Position numbers and translations under genes: made by a program. Under the pieces are notes generated by a model, which was not told the DNA's origin, made no database searches, and was given only the letters and a program-made list of their open reading frames with translations. Shown here in pieces: positions 8,368 through 16,066 of a DNA stretch of 64,000 nt; position 1 is the first letter of the stretch; each line of letters opens with the position of its first letter. The DNA comes from CAZCEC01 sp964497615 (lineage in GTDB: Bacteria; Chloroflexota; Anaerolineae; Anaerolineales; UBA6663): NCBI GenBank assembly GCA_964497615.1, contig CAZCEC010000031.1:7472-71471 (forward strand). The letters are read 5' to 3'.

Positions 8368-10164
8368 ATGACCGACCGCCGCCCTGTTCTGACCCTTGAA
8401 ACCGCGCTCTACGCTGGGCTGTTCCTGCTGGCGCTGGGCCTGCGCCTGCTGGACCTGGGCGCGCATCCGCTGAACGACCTGGAGGCGCGCGAAGCGCTGA
8501 CGGTGCTGGCCCGCCTGCGCGGCGCCGCGCCCGATGCCGGCCTGGCGCCCTCCAGCGCCGCCTATTTCTTCTTCACCTTCTTGGCCTTTCTGGTGGCGGG
8601 CGCCAGCGATGCGGCCGCGCGCTTTGGCCCGGCGCTGGCCGGTGCCCTGCTGGTGCTGACGCCGATGCTGTTCCGCGAGCACCTGGGCCGCGCCGCCGCG
8701 CTGACCGCCAGCGCCCTGCTGGCGCTCTCCACCGGCCTGCTGGCAGCCTCGCGCAGCGCAGATGGCGCGCTCTTTGCGGTGCTGGGGCTGGCCGTGGCTG
8801 CCGGTGCGCTGGGGCGGCATGCGCGCGGCGAGGGCCGAGTGTGGCTCTTCGTTTCTGCGGCGGCCTTGGGCTTGGGGCTGGCTGGCGGGCGCACCTTCGT
8901 GCTGGGCCTGCTGGCGCTGGTGCTCACCCTGCTCATCTTACGCTGGACGCAGGCGGAGCGCCGGGCCGGGCTGGGCCCGGTGTGGGCAGCCGTGTGGGCC
9001 GAGCGCCGCGCCTATGGCCTCACCCTCATCCTGAGCGCGCTGCTGATCTCCACCGTTGGTCTCACCTATCTGCGCGGTCTGGGCGCGCTGCTGGATGGCC
9101 TCATCCGCGGGGTGGGGGGCTTTGTGCCGGGGGCGGGCGGCCGCCTGCCGCTGGAAGTGCTGCTATTCATCCTCGTGGACGAGCCGCTGCTTGTGGTCTT
9201 TGGGATTGTGGGCGCGGTGCGGGCGTTCCGCGCGGGCAACGCGTTTGCCCAGGCGCTGGCATGGCTGGCGCTGGTGGCGCTGGCGCTGGTCGTGCTGCAC
9301 AGCGGGCGCAGCCTGGCCGATGTGGTGTGGGTCTCGGCCCCGCTGGCGCTGCTGGCTGGCTGGGCGCTGATGGATCTGTTGGAGGGCCTGGGCGAGCGCA
9401 GCGAGTGGCCGCTGGCCGTGGCACAAGGCGTGGTGACCCTGGCGCTGGTGGGCTTTGCGCTGCTGAACGTGGCCGCCCTGGCGGAGCTGGCCGAGCGCAG
9501 CCCTGGCGGCTTCACGGCCTTTCAAACGACGATCATGGGGCGCCAGGTGGAGGTACCGGCCGTGGCGCAGATGGGCATCGTAGTGCTGGCCGTCGTGCTG
9601 GTGTTCGTCATCGCCTATCTGTTGTCGCTCGGCTGGTCGGCGCGGGCGGCGCGGCTGGGGCTGGTCTCGGCGTGGGCGGGCGTGCTGGCGGCGGCCACGC
9701 TGGGCGCGGGTTGGGGGGTGACACAGGCGCGGCCCGGCAGCCCCGGCGAACTATGGTGGGCGCGCACGGCCTCGCCCGAGGTGGCGTGGCTGATGGACAG
9801 CCTGGGGGCTGTCTCCAACTACGCGGTGGGCAACACGACGGACGTCGAAGTGACGGTGGCGGCTTCGCCCAACGGTCTGCTGGCGTGGGCGCTGCGCGAC
9901 TTCCCCAACGCCACGTTTGTGGACCGGCTGGACCCGGTGATCCAAAGCCCGGTCGTCATCGCGCCGCTCAGCACCGAGCATCCCACCCTCGGCTCAGCGT
10001 ACGTGGGCCAGGACTTCTATGCCAGCGCCACCTGGTCGCTCGACCTGAGCATCACCGAATGGGTGACCTGGCTGGCCTACCGCGCCACGCCCACCCTGGC
10101 CGCCGAGCCGGTGATCCTGTGGGTGCGGCAGGATGTGGCCCAATTGCAGAGCACGGGTGAATAG
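8368..10164 (+). CDS. GT-C superfamily (GT39/PMT-like) membrane protein
   Basis: A multi-pass membrane protein of 598 residues with roughly a dozen hydrophobic segments. It opens with a typical GT-C N-terminus: helix, then short loop HPLNDLEAREALTVLARL, then helices with SAAYFFFTFLAFLVAGASDAAARFGPAL. The acidic residues in the first loop (DLEARE) fit the catalytic or metal site of polyprenyl-sugar-dependent transferases. The C-terminal ~160 residues are soluble and probably outside the cell. It lies 25 nt after a DUF2298 gene and overlaps cmk by one base (TAGTG), so the four genes look like one transcription unit. The sugar donor and acceptor are not predictable. Confidence 0.75.
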   Translation: MTDRRPVLTLETALYAGLFLLALGLRLLDLGAHPLNDLEAREALTVLARLRGAAPDAGLAPSSAAYFFFTFLAFLVAGASDAAARFGPALAGALLVLTPMLFREHLGRAAALTASALLALSTGLLAASRSADGALFAVLGLAVAAGALGRHARGEGRVWLFVSAAALGLGLAGGRTFVLGLLALVLTLLILRWTQAERRAGLGPVWAAVWAERRAYGLTLILSALLISTVGLTYLRGLGALLDGLIRGVGGFVPGAGGRLPLEVLLFILVDEPLLVVFGIVGAVRAFRAGNAFAQALAWLALVALALVVLHSGRSLADVVWVSAPLALLAGWALMDLLEGLGERSEWPLAVAQGVVTLALVGFALLNVAALAELAERSPGGFTAFQTTIMGRQVEVPAVAQMGIVVLAVVLVFVIAYLLSLGWSARAARLGLVSAWAGVLAAATLGAGWGVTQARPGSPGELWWARTASPEVAWLMDSLGAVSNYAVGNTTDVEVTVAASPNGLLAWALRDFPNATFVDRLDPVIQSPVVIAPLSTEHPTLGSAYVGQDFYASATWSLDLSITEWVTWLAYRATPTLAAEPVILWVRQDVAQLQSTGE

Positions 10165-10883
10165 TGCCGCCTTCGATGATCGCCATTGACGGGCCGGTGG
10201 CCTCCGGCAAATCCTCCATCGGCAAGCGGCTGGCCGAGCGGCTGGGCTATCTCTTCTTCGACACCGGCGTGATGTACCGCGCCGTGACCTTTCTGTGCCT
10301 GGATGAGCTGGGCAGCGCCGGCGACGAGGAGGCGGTGACGGCCCTGGCGCGCCGCGCCCACATTGACGTACTGCCGCCCACCGTGGCGGATGGGCGCGAC
10401 AACACCGTGCTGGCCGCCTTTGCGCCGCCCGGCGGCGACGCCTCCACGCCGGAGGCTGTGGCGCGCGACATTACCTGGGCCATTCGCGGGCGGGCGGTCG
10501 AAGGCAGCGTCTCGCTGGTGGCCGCCATCAGCGCCGTGCGCGAAGTCCTGACCGCCCAGATGCGGCGCGTGGGGTTGCGCGGCAACGTCGTGATGGTGGG
10601 CCGCGACGTCGGCACCGTCATTCTGCCCGAAGCCGACCTGAAGATCTTCATGACCGCCAACGTCGAGACCCGCGCCCGCCGCCGCTTCGAGGAAGTGCGC
10701 GCCCGGGGCGAGACCCGCGCCTACGACGACATCCTCGCCAACTTGCGCGAACGCGACCGCATCGACTCGTCGCGCGCGATTGCCCCGCTGCGCGCCGCCG
10801 AGGATGCGGTGATGCTTGACACCTCGGATTTGTCCATTGACGAGGTGATTGGCCGGATCGAGGCGCTGGCCGCCGGACGATAG
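10164..10883 (+). CDS. cmk: Cytidylate kinase
   Basis: Phosphorylates CMP and dCMP in pyrimidine nucleotide salvage. Visible are the P-loop GPVASGKSSIGKRLAE, the substrate motif FDTGVMYRA, the GRDVGTVILPEADLKIFMTA segment, and the lid ARRRFEEVRARGE. At 239 residues it is slightly longer than typical Cmk. The GTG at 10164 overlaps the previous stop codon; an ATG four codons later (10176) is equally possible. Cmk followed by PlsC-type acyltransferases is a recurring neighbourhood in bacteria. Confident. Confidence 0.93.
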   Translation: MPPSMIAIDGPVASGKSSIGKRLAERLGYLFFDTGVMYRAVTFLCLDELGSAGDEEAVTALARRAHIDVLPPTVADGRDNTVLAAFAPPGGDASTPEAVARDITWAIRGRAVEGSVSLVAAISAVREVLTAQMRRVGLRGNVVMVGRDVGTVILPEADLKIFMTANVETRARRRFEEVRARGETRAYDDILANLRERDRIDSSRAIAPLRAAEDAVMLDTSDLSIDEVIGRIEALAAGR

Positions 10884-10948
10884 CACTGCTCGCGAGCGCG
10901 GGTCAGCCGGCGCCCTCGGCTTCGACGCTTGCGCGCCGACCAGCATAC

Positions 10949-11581
10949 ATGCCCACGCGCCGTACCTTTCTGAATCGCGTTTTCTCTGCCCTCTCCCGCC
11001 TCCTCGCCCGGTTGCTCCTCCGGCTCAAGGTGCAGGGCGTAGAGAGTATCCCCCTCACTGGGCCGGTGCTGTTGACCATGAACCACCTGGGCGGTGCCGA
11101 CCCTATCTTGTGCATCGGTTTCGTGCCGCGCGCGTTGACGGTCACCGGCAAGGTAGAGATTCTGGGCTGGCGCATTCTGGGGGCCGTGGCGCGCGTATAT
11201 GGAATGATCCCGCTGCGGCGCGGTGAGCCTGACCGGGCGACCCTTAAGCGCCTGTTGGGAGTATTACAGTCAGGCGGCGCGCTGCTGATTGCGCCGGAGG
11301 GCCGCGAGAGCCTGACGGGCGCGCTGGAGCAGGGCAAGACCGGCCCGGCCTTCCTGGCGCAGCACGCGGGCGCCCCGATCCTGCCGGTTGCCATCACCGG
11401 CACGGCCTGGCGGGATATTCTGCCAGCCTGGCGGCGGCTGCGGCGGCCCTGTGTTACACTCACCTTCGGGCCGGTGTATGCACTGCCAGCCGGCCTGGAG
11501 CGGCGCGCGGCCGCCGACGAGATCATGCAGCGCATCGCGGCGCTGCTGCCGCCCGAGTATCGAGGCGTATATGCCGGATAA
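10949..11581 (+). CDS. plsC: 1-acyl-sn-glycerol-3-phosphate acyltransferase family protein
   Basis: This 210-residue protein should acylate lysophosphatidic acid to phosphatidic acid at the membrane. It has an N-terminal hydrophobic segment (LSRLLARLLLRLKVQ), the catalytic acyltransferase motif NHLGGADP (NHX4D) near residue 47, the substrate-binding APEGRES motif, and a late PAFLAQHAGAPILPVAITGT strand. It shares the cluster with a second acyltransferase at 11917, so this locus has two PlsC-like enzymes around a pyrophosphatase-like gene. Its stop overlaps the next gene's start. Confidence 0.88.
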   Translation: MPTRRTFLNRVFSALSRLLARLLLRLKVQGVESIPLTGPVLLTMNHLGGADPILCIGFVPRALTVTGKVEILGWRILGAVARVYGMIPLRRGEPDRATLKRLLGVLQSGGALLIAPEGRESLTGALEQGKTGPAFLAQHAGAPILPVAITGTAWRDILPAWRRLRRPCVTLTFGPVYALPAGLERRAAADEIMQRIAALLPPEYRGVYAG

Positions 11582-11927
11582 GGCATTCTGGGATGGGCTG
11601 GACGCGCTTCTGGCCGTGCACCCCCTGCACATTGACCGGCCGCGCGGCTCAACGCATCCGCGTTATCCCAGCGTGCTTTACCCGCACGACTACGGTTACC
11701 TGGAGGGCACCCAGGCCGCCGACGGTGGCGGGATTGATGTGTGGGTGGGGAGCCAGGCCGAGCGAGTGATCACGGGTGTGTTAGCGACGGTGGATGGCGA
11801 GAAACGCGACGTGGAAATCAAGATACTGCTGGGTTGCACGCGGGCCGAGGCACACCGGCTGCGCGACTTTCACACCAGTGGCCGGCAAGCGGCGCTGTTG
11901 GTATTGAGGAACCCTGATGGCGAATGA
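11571..11927 (+). CDS. Short inorganic-pyrophosphatase-like protein
   Basis: A 118-residue protein whose N-terminal two thirds match family I soluble pyrophosphatase: HPRYPSVLYPHDYGYLEGTQAADGGGIDVWVG corresponds to the family's YP..YGYI..T...DGDPLDVLV region. Family I enzymes are usually about 170 residues, so the C-terminal part is missing. The metal-binding signature D-G-D-P-L-D reads D-G-G-G-I-D here, so one Asp is lost. Activity is therefore doubtful; a binding or regulatory role, or an altered metal site, is possible. Start ATG at 11571 overlaps the plsC stop by 11 nt and the end overlaps the next acyltransferase by 11 nt, so it is embedded in the operon. Confidence 0.75.
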   Translation: MPDKAFWDGLDALLAVHPLHIDRPRGSTHPRYPSVLYPHDYGYLEGTQAADGGGIDVWVGSQAERVITGVLATVDGEKRDVEIKILLGCTRAEAHRLRDFHTSGRQAALLVLRNPDGE

Positions 11928-12678
11928 CGAATTGGCACGCGAGCTGGCGGAGCAGGGCCGCGCCGAGACACGCCGGCCCGCCTACGACCATGCCCGCCAC
12001 GAGCCCATGCGGCGCATCCTGCGCTGGATGATCACCAACATCGGCTGGCGGGTGTTCGCGCGCGTGGACTACGACCGCATCACCGGACTCGAACACCTGC
12101 CCAAGACTGGCGCCGCCATCTTGATGATCAACCACATCGCCTTCATCGATCCCATCGTCGTGCTGGGCAACCTGCCCCGCAACGTGGTGCCGCTGGCCAA
12201 GGCCGAAGTGTACCGCTATCCGATCTGGGGCATCTTCCCCAAGCTGTGGAACGTTATCCCCGTGCACCGCGAGGAGTTGGACCGGCGCGCCCTGGAGCGC
12301 GCCCTGCAAGTGCTGGCCGCCGGTGAGGTCATCCTGATGGCGCCGGAGGCCACGCGCCACCCTGAACTTGGGCAGGCGCGTGAGGGCGTCGCCTACCTGG
12401 GCTACAAGAGCGGCGCGCCCATCGTCCCGGTGATGATCGAGTCCACCCCTGGCTACCCCACGCTGGTGGGGCCGTGGAACCGTAACAAGCCGGGGGCCTG
12501 GTTCCGGCTGGGGCGGCCGTTCCGCTTCAAGCACACCAGCGGCCGCCCGCGCCGCGAGCAATTGCGGCTGATGACGGACGAGGCCATGTATCAGTTGGCC
12601 GCCATCTTGCCCGAATACCGGCGCGGCTTCTACGGCGACCTGTCCCAAACGACGACCGAGACCATCGAACTGCTGTAG
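11917..12678 (+). CDS. PlsC-family acyltransferase (second copy)
   Basis: A 253-residue glycerolipid acyltransferase. It shows NHIAFIDP (catalytic NHX4D) near residue 72, a VIPVHREELDRRALERAL region, the MAPEATRHP motif (equivalent to FPEGTRS), and GYKSGAPIVPVMIES. It lacks a strong N-terminal membrane helix and has a charged N-terminus (ELAREQ-type). Overlap with the pyrophosphatase-like gene suggests translational coupling. It could have a different acyl or head-group preference from the copy at 10949; the sequence does not say which. Confidence 0.87.
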   Translation: MANDELARELAEQGRAETRRPAYDHARHEPMRRILRWMITNIGWRVFARVDYDRITGLEHLPKTGAAILMINHIAFIDPIVVLGNLPRNVVPLAKAEVYRYPIWGIFPKLWNVIPVHREELDRRALERALQVLAAGEVILMAPEATRHPELGQAREGVAYLGYKSGAPIVPVMIESTPGYPTLVGPWNRNKPGAWFRLGRPFRFKHTSGRPRREQLRLMTDEAMYQLAAILPEYRRGFYGDLSQTTTETIELL

Positions 12679-12705
12679 TCCCGGCCGAGCGCGGCCCGCG
12701 CCGCC

Positions 12706-14073
12706 ATGTCCAACCTGTCTCACCGACTGTATCGCTGGCTGCGGCCGCACTTCTACGACCTGGGGATCCTTCATCTTCTTCGCCGGCTCATCCCCACGCG
12801 CCGCCGCTGGGTTCTGGCCGACCGGCTAGGCTTGGCCGGCTTTCAGATTGTGGAGGCTACCGGCCATCGCTTGCCGCCCGCCCGCGCCCGCACCCTGGCC
12901 GGGCCGCGGCGGGTGCAGCGCATTGACGGCCTCAACCTGGCCGGCGACCTGCGCGCCGACACCGGCCTGAGCGAGGTGACACGCCAGACGCTGGCGGCCT
13001 TGCGCGCCGCTGGTCTGGGCGTGAGCTACACCGAAATTGTGGTTGGCCCGCCCAGCCGGAGCCAACCCGTGGCGGACGGGCTGCCCGCGGGCGCGCCGTA
13101 TGACATCAGCCTGGTGGACGTGCTGTTCTTCCAGTTCTACGACCGGATGATGGAAGCGCCGCCGGAACTGCTGGCCGGAAAATACGTCATTGCCTATTGG
13201 GCTTGGGAACTGCCCCGCTTCCCGGCCCTATCGCCGACCACGTACAAGCTGATGGACGAAATCTGGGTGTACAGCGAGTTTGTGCGGGAGAGCCTGAGCC
13301 AGGCAAGCCCGGTGCCAGTGATTACGATGCCTCCGCCAGTGGATGTCGCGCCGGTACAGCCACACCCCCGGGCCGAGTTTGGCCTGCCCGGCGACCGCTT
13401 CATCTTTCTGTTCTCGTTCAGCCCGGCCTCGGTCACGGCGCGCAAGAACCCGTTCGGCGTGATCGAGGCCTTTCGCCGCGCGTTTGGGCGGCCCGCGGCG
13501 GGGCCGCTGCTAGTCATCAAGACCCATCACCTCAATTCGCTGCTGGATACCACTTCGCTGGCCCGCGACTTGCGGGCGGCAATCGCCTCGGTCGGCGGCC
13601 GGCTGATCGAAGACAATCTCACGCGTGAGCAGATGACGGGCCTGTTGGACTGCTGCGACTGCTACGTCTCGCTGCACCGGTCGGAGGGCTTCGGGCTGGG
13701 CATGGCCGAGGCAATGGCGCTGGGCAAGCCCGTCATCGGCACCGGCTACTCGGGCAATACCGAATTTATGCTGCCGAACAATAGCTGGCTGGTGCGCCAC
13801 GGGTTGCGGGCAATCACGCCGGAAGACCATCGTTATCAACCCGAGTTGAGCAACATATATCCCGCCGGGCAAATGTGGGCCGAGCCAGACCTTGACCATG
13901 CGGCCGAGTTGATGCGGGCCGTGTATGCCGATCCTGCTCGCGCCGCGGAAGTGGGCGCCGCCGCCGCCCAGCACATGCAGCGCCACTTCAGCCCCCAGGC
14001 CGCTGGGGCCCGCATTGTCAAGCGGCTGGGCGCGATTTCCGCCAGCACTGGCAATGGGCCGGCAACCGCATGA
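12706..14073 (+). CDS. GT4-family glycosyltransferase
   Basis: A 455-residue GT-B fold glycosyltransferase using a nucleotide sugar. The C-terminal half has FLFSFSPASVTARKNPFGVIEAF, a common start of the donor-binding Rossmann domain, and the GT4 catalytic EX7E motif in HRSEGFGLGMAEAMALGKPVI. The N-terminal ~100 residues are Arg-rich and amphipathic, perhaps membrane-associating. It overlaps the following radical SAM gene by four bases (ATGA). Together with GT-C and DUF2298 neighbours it points to surface polysaccharide or glycolipid synthesis. Acceptor unknown. Confidence 0.88.
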   Translation: MSNLSHRLYRWLRPHFYDLGILHLLRRLIPTRRRWVLADRLGLAGFQIVEATGHRLPPARARTLAGPRRVQRIDGLNLAGDLRADTGLSEVTRQTLAALRAAGLGVSYTEIVVGPPSRSQPVADGLPAGAPYDISLVDVLFFQFYDRMMEAPPELLAGKYVIAYWAWELPRFPALSPTTYKLMDEIWVYSEFVRESLSQASPVPVITMPPPVDVAPVQPHPRAEFGLPGDRFIFLFSFSPASVTARKNPFGVIEAFRRAFGRPAAGPLLVIKTHHLNSLLDTTSLARDLRAAIASVGGRLIEDNLTREQMTGLLDCCDCYVSLHRSEGFGLGMAEAMALGKPVIGTGYSGNTEFMLPNNSWLVRHGLRAITPEDHRYQPELSNIYPAGQMWAEPDLDHAAELMRAVYADPARAAEVGAAAAQHMQRHFSPQAAGARIVKRLGAISASTGNGPATA

Positions 14074-15488
14074 CGACCAAGGAACCAACGCCGCGCCGCA
14101 CCTCCGGTCTCGTCCGGGCCGTCGAGCCTGACTCGGTGGCGGATGAGCTGGGCCTGCGCCCGGGCGACCTGCTCCTGGCCGTCAATGGCCATCCGGTGGA
14201 GGATGTGATTGACGTCCAGTTCTACGCGGCAGAGGATGAAGTGATCCTGGAGTTTGAGCGCGATGGCAGCCGCCACAGCATCGCGGGCGGGCGTGCCGAG
14301 GGCCAGCCGCTTGGCCTGGAGTTCGAGCATCCCACGTTCGATATTGACATCCGCCGGTGCAATAACCTGTGCCCGTTCTGCTTCGTCCTCCAGACCGCGC
14401 CCCGCATGCGGCGCACCCTGTACATCAAGGACGACGACTACCGCTACTCGTTCCTGTTCGGCCACTTTGTCACCCTGACCAATCTGAGCGACCACGACTG
14501 GGATCGGATCGAGACCCAGCACCTGTCGCCGCTGTACGTGTCGGTCCACTCGACTGACTTGGAGAACCGGCGCGCCTGCCTGGCGAACCCCAAGGCCCCG
14601 GACGTGATGCCCCAACTGCGCTGGCTGGCCGAGCGCGGCATCGAAACGCACACCCAGCTTGTGCTTACGCCCGGGCTGAACGACGGCCGCTGGATGGACA
14701 AATCTATCCGCGACCTGGCCGAGTTATTCCCGGCGGTGCGGTCGGTGAGCGTGGTGCCGGTCGGGCTGACGAAGCACCACAAGTATGGGCACCGCACCCA
14801 CACCCGCGCCGAGGCCGAGGCCGTGCTGGACGCGCTTGAGCGCTGGCAGGCCCAGTTCCTGGACCGCTTGGGCGTGCGCTTTGCTTATCCGACCGACGAG
14901 TGGTTCCTGGTGACGGGCCGGCCAGTGCCCGCGCGCAAGTATTACGACGGCCTCGACCTGGTTGAGAACGGCCTCGGAATGGTGCGGGCGTTTCTGGACG
15001 ATTGGCGAAGTGTTAGACGGGAAATAAGGGAACTCGGGGAAATAAAGGGAAATACGCGTGACGCCACGCTCGTCACCGCCACCCTGTTCGAGCCGGTGCT
15101 GCGCAAGACGGCGGCGGAGTTCGACCGGCTGGCGGGGACGCGGCTGACGGTAGTGGGCGTGCGCAACGAGCGGCTTGGGCACGGCATCACGGTGGCGGGG
15201 CTGTTGATGGGCGCCGACGTCATTGCTCAACTAGAGGGGCGCGATTTGGGCGCGTACGTCGTCCTGCCGCGGGTGATGTTCGATCATCCGCAGGGCATCA
15301 GTCTGGACGACATCTCGCCGCTGACCATCGCGCAGCGGCTGGGGCGGCCGGTGTTTCTGGCGGACGCCATGGGCGACGTATTCGATGCCTTCACCGGCGC
15401 GAACCCCCTGCGCATCACGCCCGACCAGGACGTCATCCCCGTCGAAGTGATGCGGGCCGGCGGCTGGGCCGTCGAGAAGTATCTGTGA
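14070..15488 (+). CDS. PDZ / radical SAM / DUF512 protein
   Basis: A 472-residue protein of the DUF512 family of NifB/MoaA-related Fe-S oxidoreductases. Residues ~5-60 form a PDZ-like domain (SVADELGLRPGDLLLAVNGHPVEDVID). At about residues 96-103 lies the [4Fe-4S]-binding motif CNNLCPFC (CX3CX2C). The rest contains SVHSTD, VVPVGLT and the DUF512 region ending DVIPVEVMRAGGWAVEKYL. The family is widespread and conserved but its substrate is unknown. Start ATG overlaps the glycosyltransferase stop. A short odd segment near nt 15009-15056 (REIRELGEIKGNTR) is locally A-rich, resembling the repeat insertions elsewhere in the window. Confidence 0.88.
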   Translation: MTTKEPTPRRTSGLVRAVEPDSVADELGLRPGDLLLAVNGHPVEDVIDVQFYAAEDEVILEFERDGSRHSIAGGRAEGQPLGLEFEHPTFDIDIRRCNNLCPFCFVLQTAPRMRRTLYIKDDDYRYSFLFGHFVTLTNLSDHDWDRIETQHLSPLYVSVHSTDLENRRACLANPKAPDVMPQLRWLAERGIETHTQLVLTPGLNDGRWMDKSIRDLAELFPAVRSVSVVPVGLTKHHKYGHRTHTRAEAEAVLDALERWQAQFLDRLGVRFAYPTDEWFLVTGRPVPARKYYDGLDLVENGLGMVRAFLDDWRSVRREIRELGEIKGNTRDATLVTATLFEPVLRKTAAEFDRLAGTRLTVVGVRNERLGHGITVAGLLMGADVIAQLEGRDLGAYVVLPRVMFDHPQGISLDDISPLTIAQRLGRPVFLADAMGDVFDAFTGANPLRITPDQDVIPVEVMRAGGWAVEKYL

Positions 15489-15508
15489 AACGTAGGTCAT
15501 TCGCCCGT

Positions 15509-15536
15509 TGACGCCCTGCACCCAGCCGGTATAATC
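15509..15536 (+). promoter_or_regulatory. Sigma70-type promoter of glmS ribozyme/glmS
   Basis: TTGACG at 15509-15514, a 16-nt spacer, and TATAAT at 15531-15536. Expected transcription start is about 15543, which places the 7-mer repeat array and the ribozyme in the 5' untranslated leader. Confidence 0.7.
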
Positions 15537-15540
15537 CTCT

Positions 15541-15596
15541 TCGTCCGTCGTCCGTCGTCCGTCGTCCGTCGTCCGTCGTCCGTCGTCCGTCGTCCG
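15541..15596. repeat. Eight tandem copies of TCGTCCG
   Basis: Eight exact, uninterrupted copies of the 7-mer TCGTCCG fill 56 nt just after the glmS promoter. They belong to the same heptamer family as the elements inside the DUF2298 genes. The array would be transcribed at the very 5' end of the glmS mRNA. Confidence 0.9.
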
Positions 15597-15631
15597 AAAG
15601 GAGGCTCACCACAACCATCACGGGGAACGAG

Positions 15632-15840
15632 AGCGCATGGCCTGGCCTGCCGCGGCGCGGCACGCCAGGTGACGAGGTGGCGGTTCCTGCCATAGGGCAG
15701 TGCTAAGGCGGCCAATCCTGGCCGCCGAAAAGCGAGACATCAGCGGAAGCCGCCGAGGGCCCCCACGGCCCTCATCTACTCCCCCACAACAAGCACACCC
15801 CATAAACCCCCGGGCGACCGGGGCATAACGGGTGGGCGGT
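15632..15840 (+). ncRNA. glmS ribozyme (glucosamine-6-phosphate-activated self-cleaving riboswitch)
   Basis: Lies 230 nt upstream of glmS. Core elements in order: A|GCGC cleavage context at 15632-15636; P2 CCTGGC (15641-15646) with GCCAGG (15664-15669), capped by a perfect hairpin TGCCGC-GGC-GCGGCA; the conserved GGTGACGAGG at 15668-15677; P3 GGCGG (15679-15683) with CCGCC (15750-15754); the conserved GAGACATCAGCGG on the 3' side of P3; P4 GAGGGCC (15755-15761) with GGCCCTC (15767-15773); an outer stem CACCC (15796-15800) with GGGTG (15830-15834) enclosing CCCCGG-GCGA-CCGGGG, then GCATAA. These blocks match, in order and spacing, those I recall from the Thermoanaerobacter ribozyme. Between GGTT and GACATC about 45 extra nt form two added hairpins (CTGCC-ATA-GGGCAG and GGCGGCC-AATCCT-GGCCGCC). 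The predicted role is to cleave and destabilise the glmS mRNA when GlcN6P is abundant. Confidence 0.9.
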
Positions 15841-16060
15841 GGAAAGCCAGGGACTCAAGAGACACAAGGAACTCAAGCGCCACATCACTGGCCGGCTTGA
15901 GCAAACTGTGCCTGTCTGCTTGACCGGCCCTGCATACCCAACTCACAAGTCTTATTTCGGCACGCACAACGGCCTGGGAGGCGCCTGAGTCCCCAGAGTC
16001 CCCTCAGTCCCCAGGCTGGCGGACGGGCTGTGCCGGACACCCTAGCTTTGCCTTGGAGGC
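15841..16060. other. Spacer between glmS ribozyme and glmS with inverted GGGACTC repeats
   Basis: No gene seen. GGGACTCAAGAGACACAAGG-type repeats at 15850-15877 are complementary to GAGTCCCCAGAGTCCCC-type repeats at 15987-16012. This is the same 9-mer family as the element at 901-1074. The interval between is unremarkable. The glmS ribosome binding site (TTGGAGG, about 16053-16059) closes the region. Confidence 0.6.
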
Positions 16061-16066
16061 TACCTC

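Noticed and set aside
11388..11570. Longer N-terminus for the pyrophosphatase-like gene
   Set aside because: It would be read from the plsC coding region in another frame; homology begins at 11571.
15541..15596. Tandem repeat resembling a CRISPR array
   Set aside because: Units are 7 nt, exact and without spacers, and no cas genes are near.
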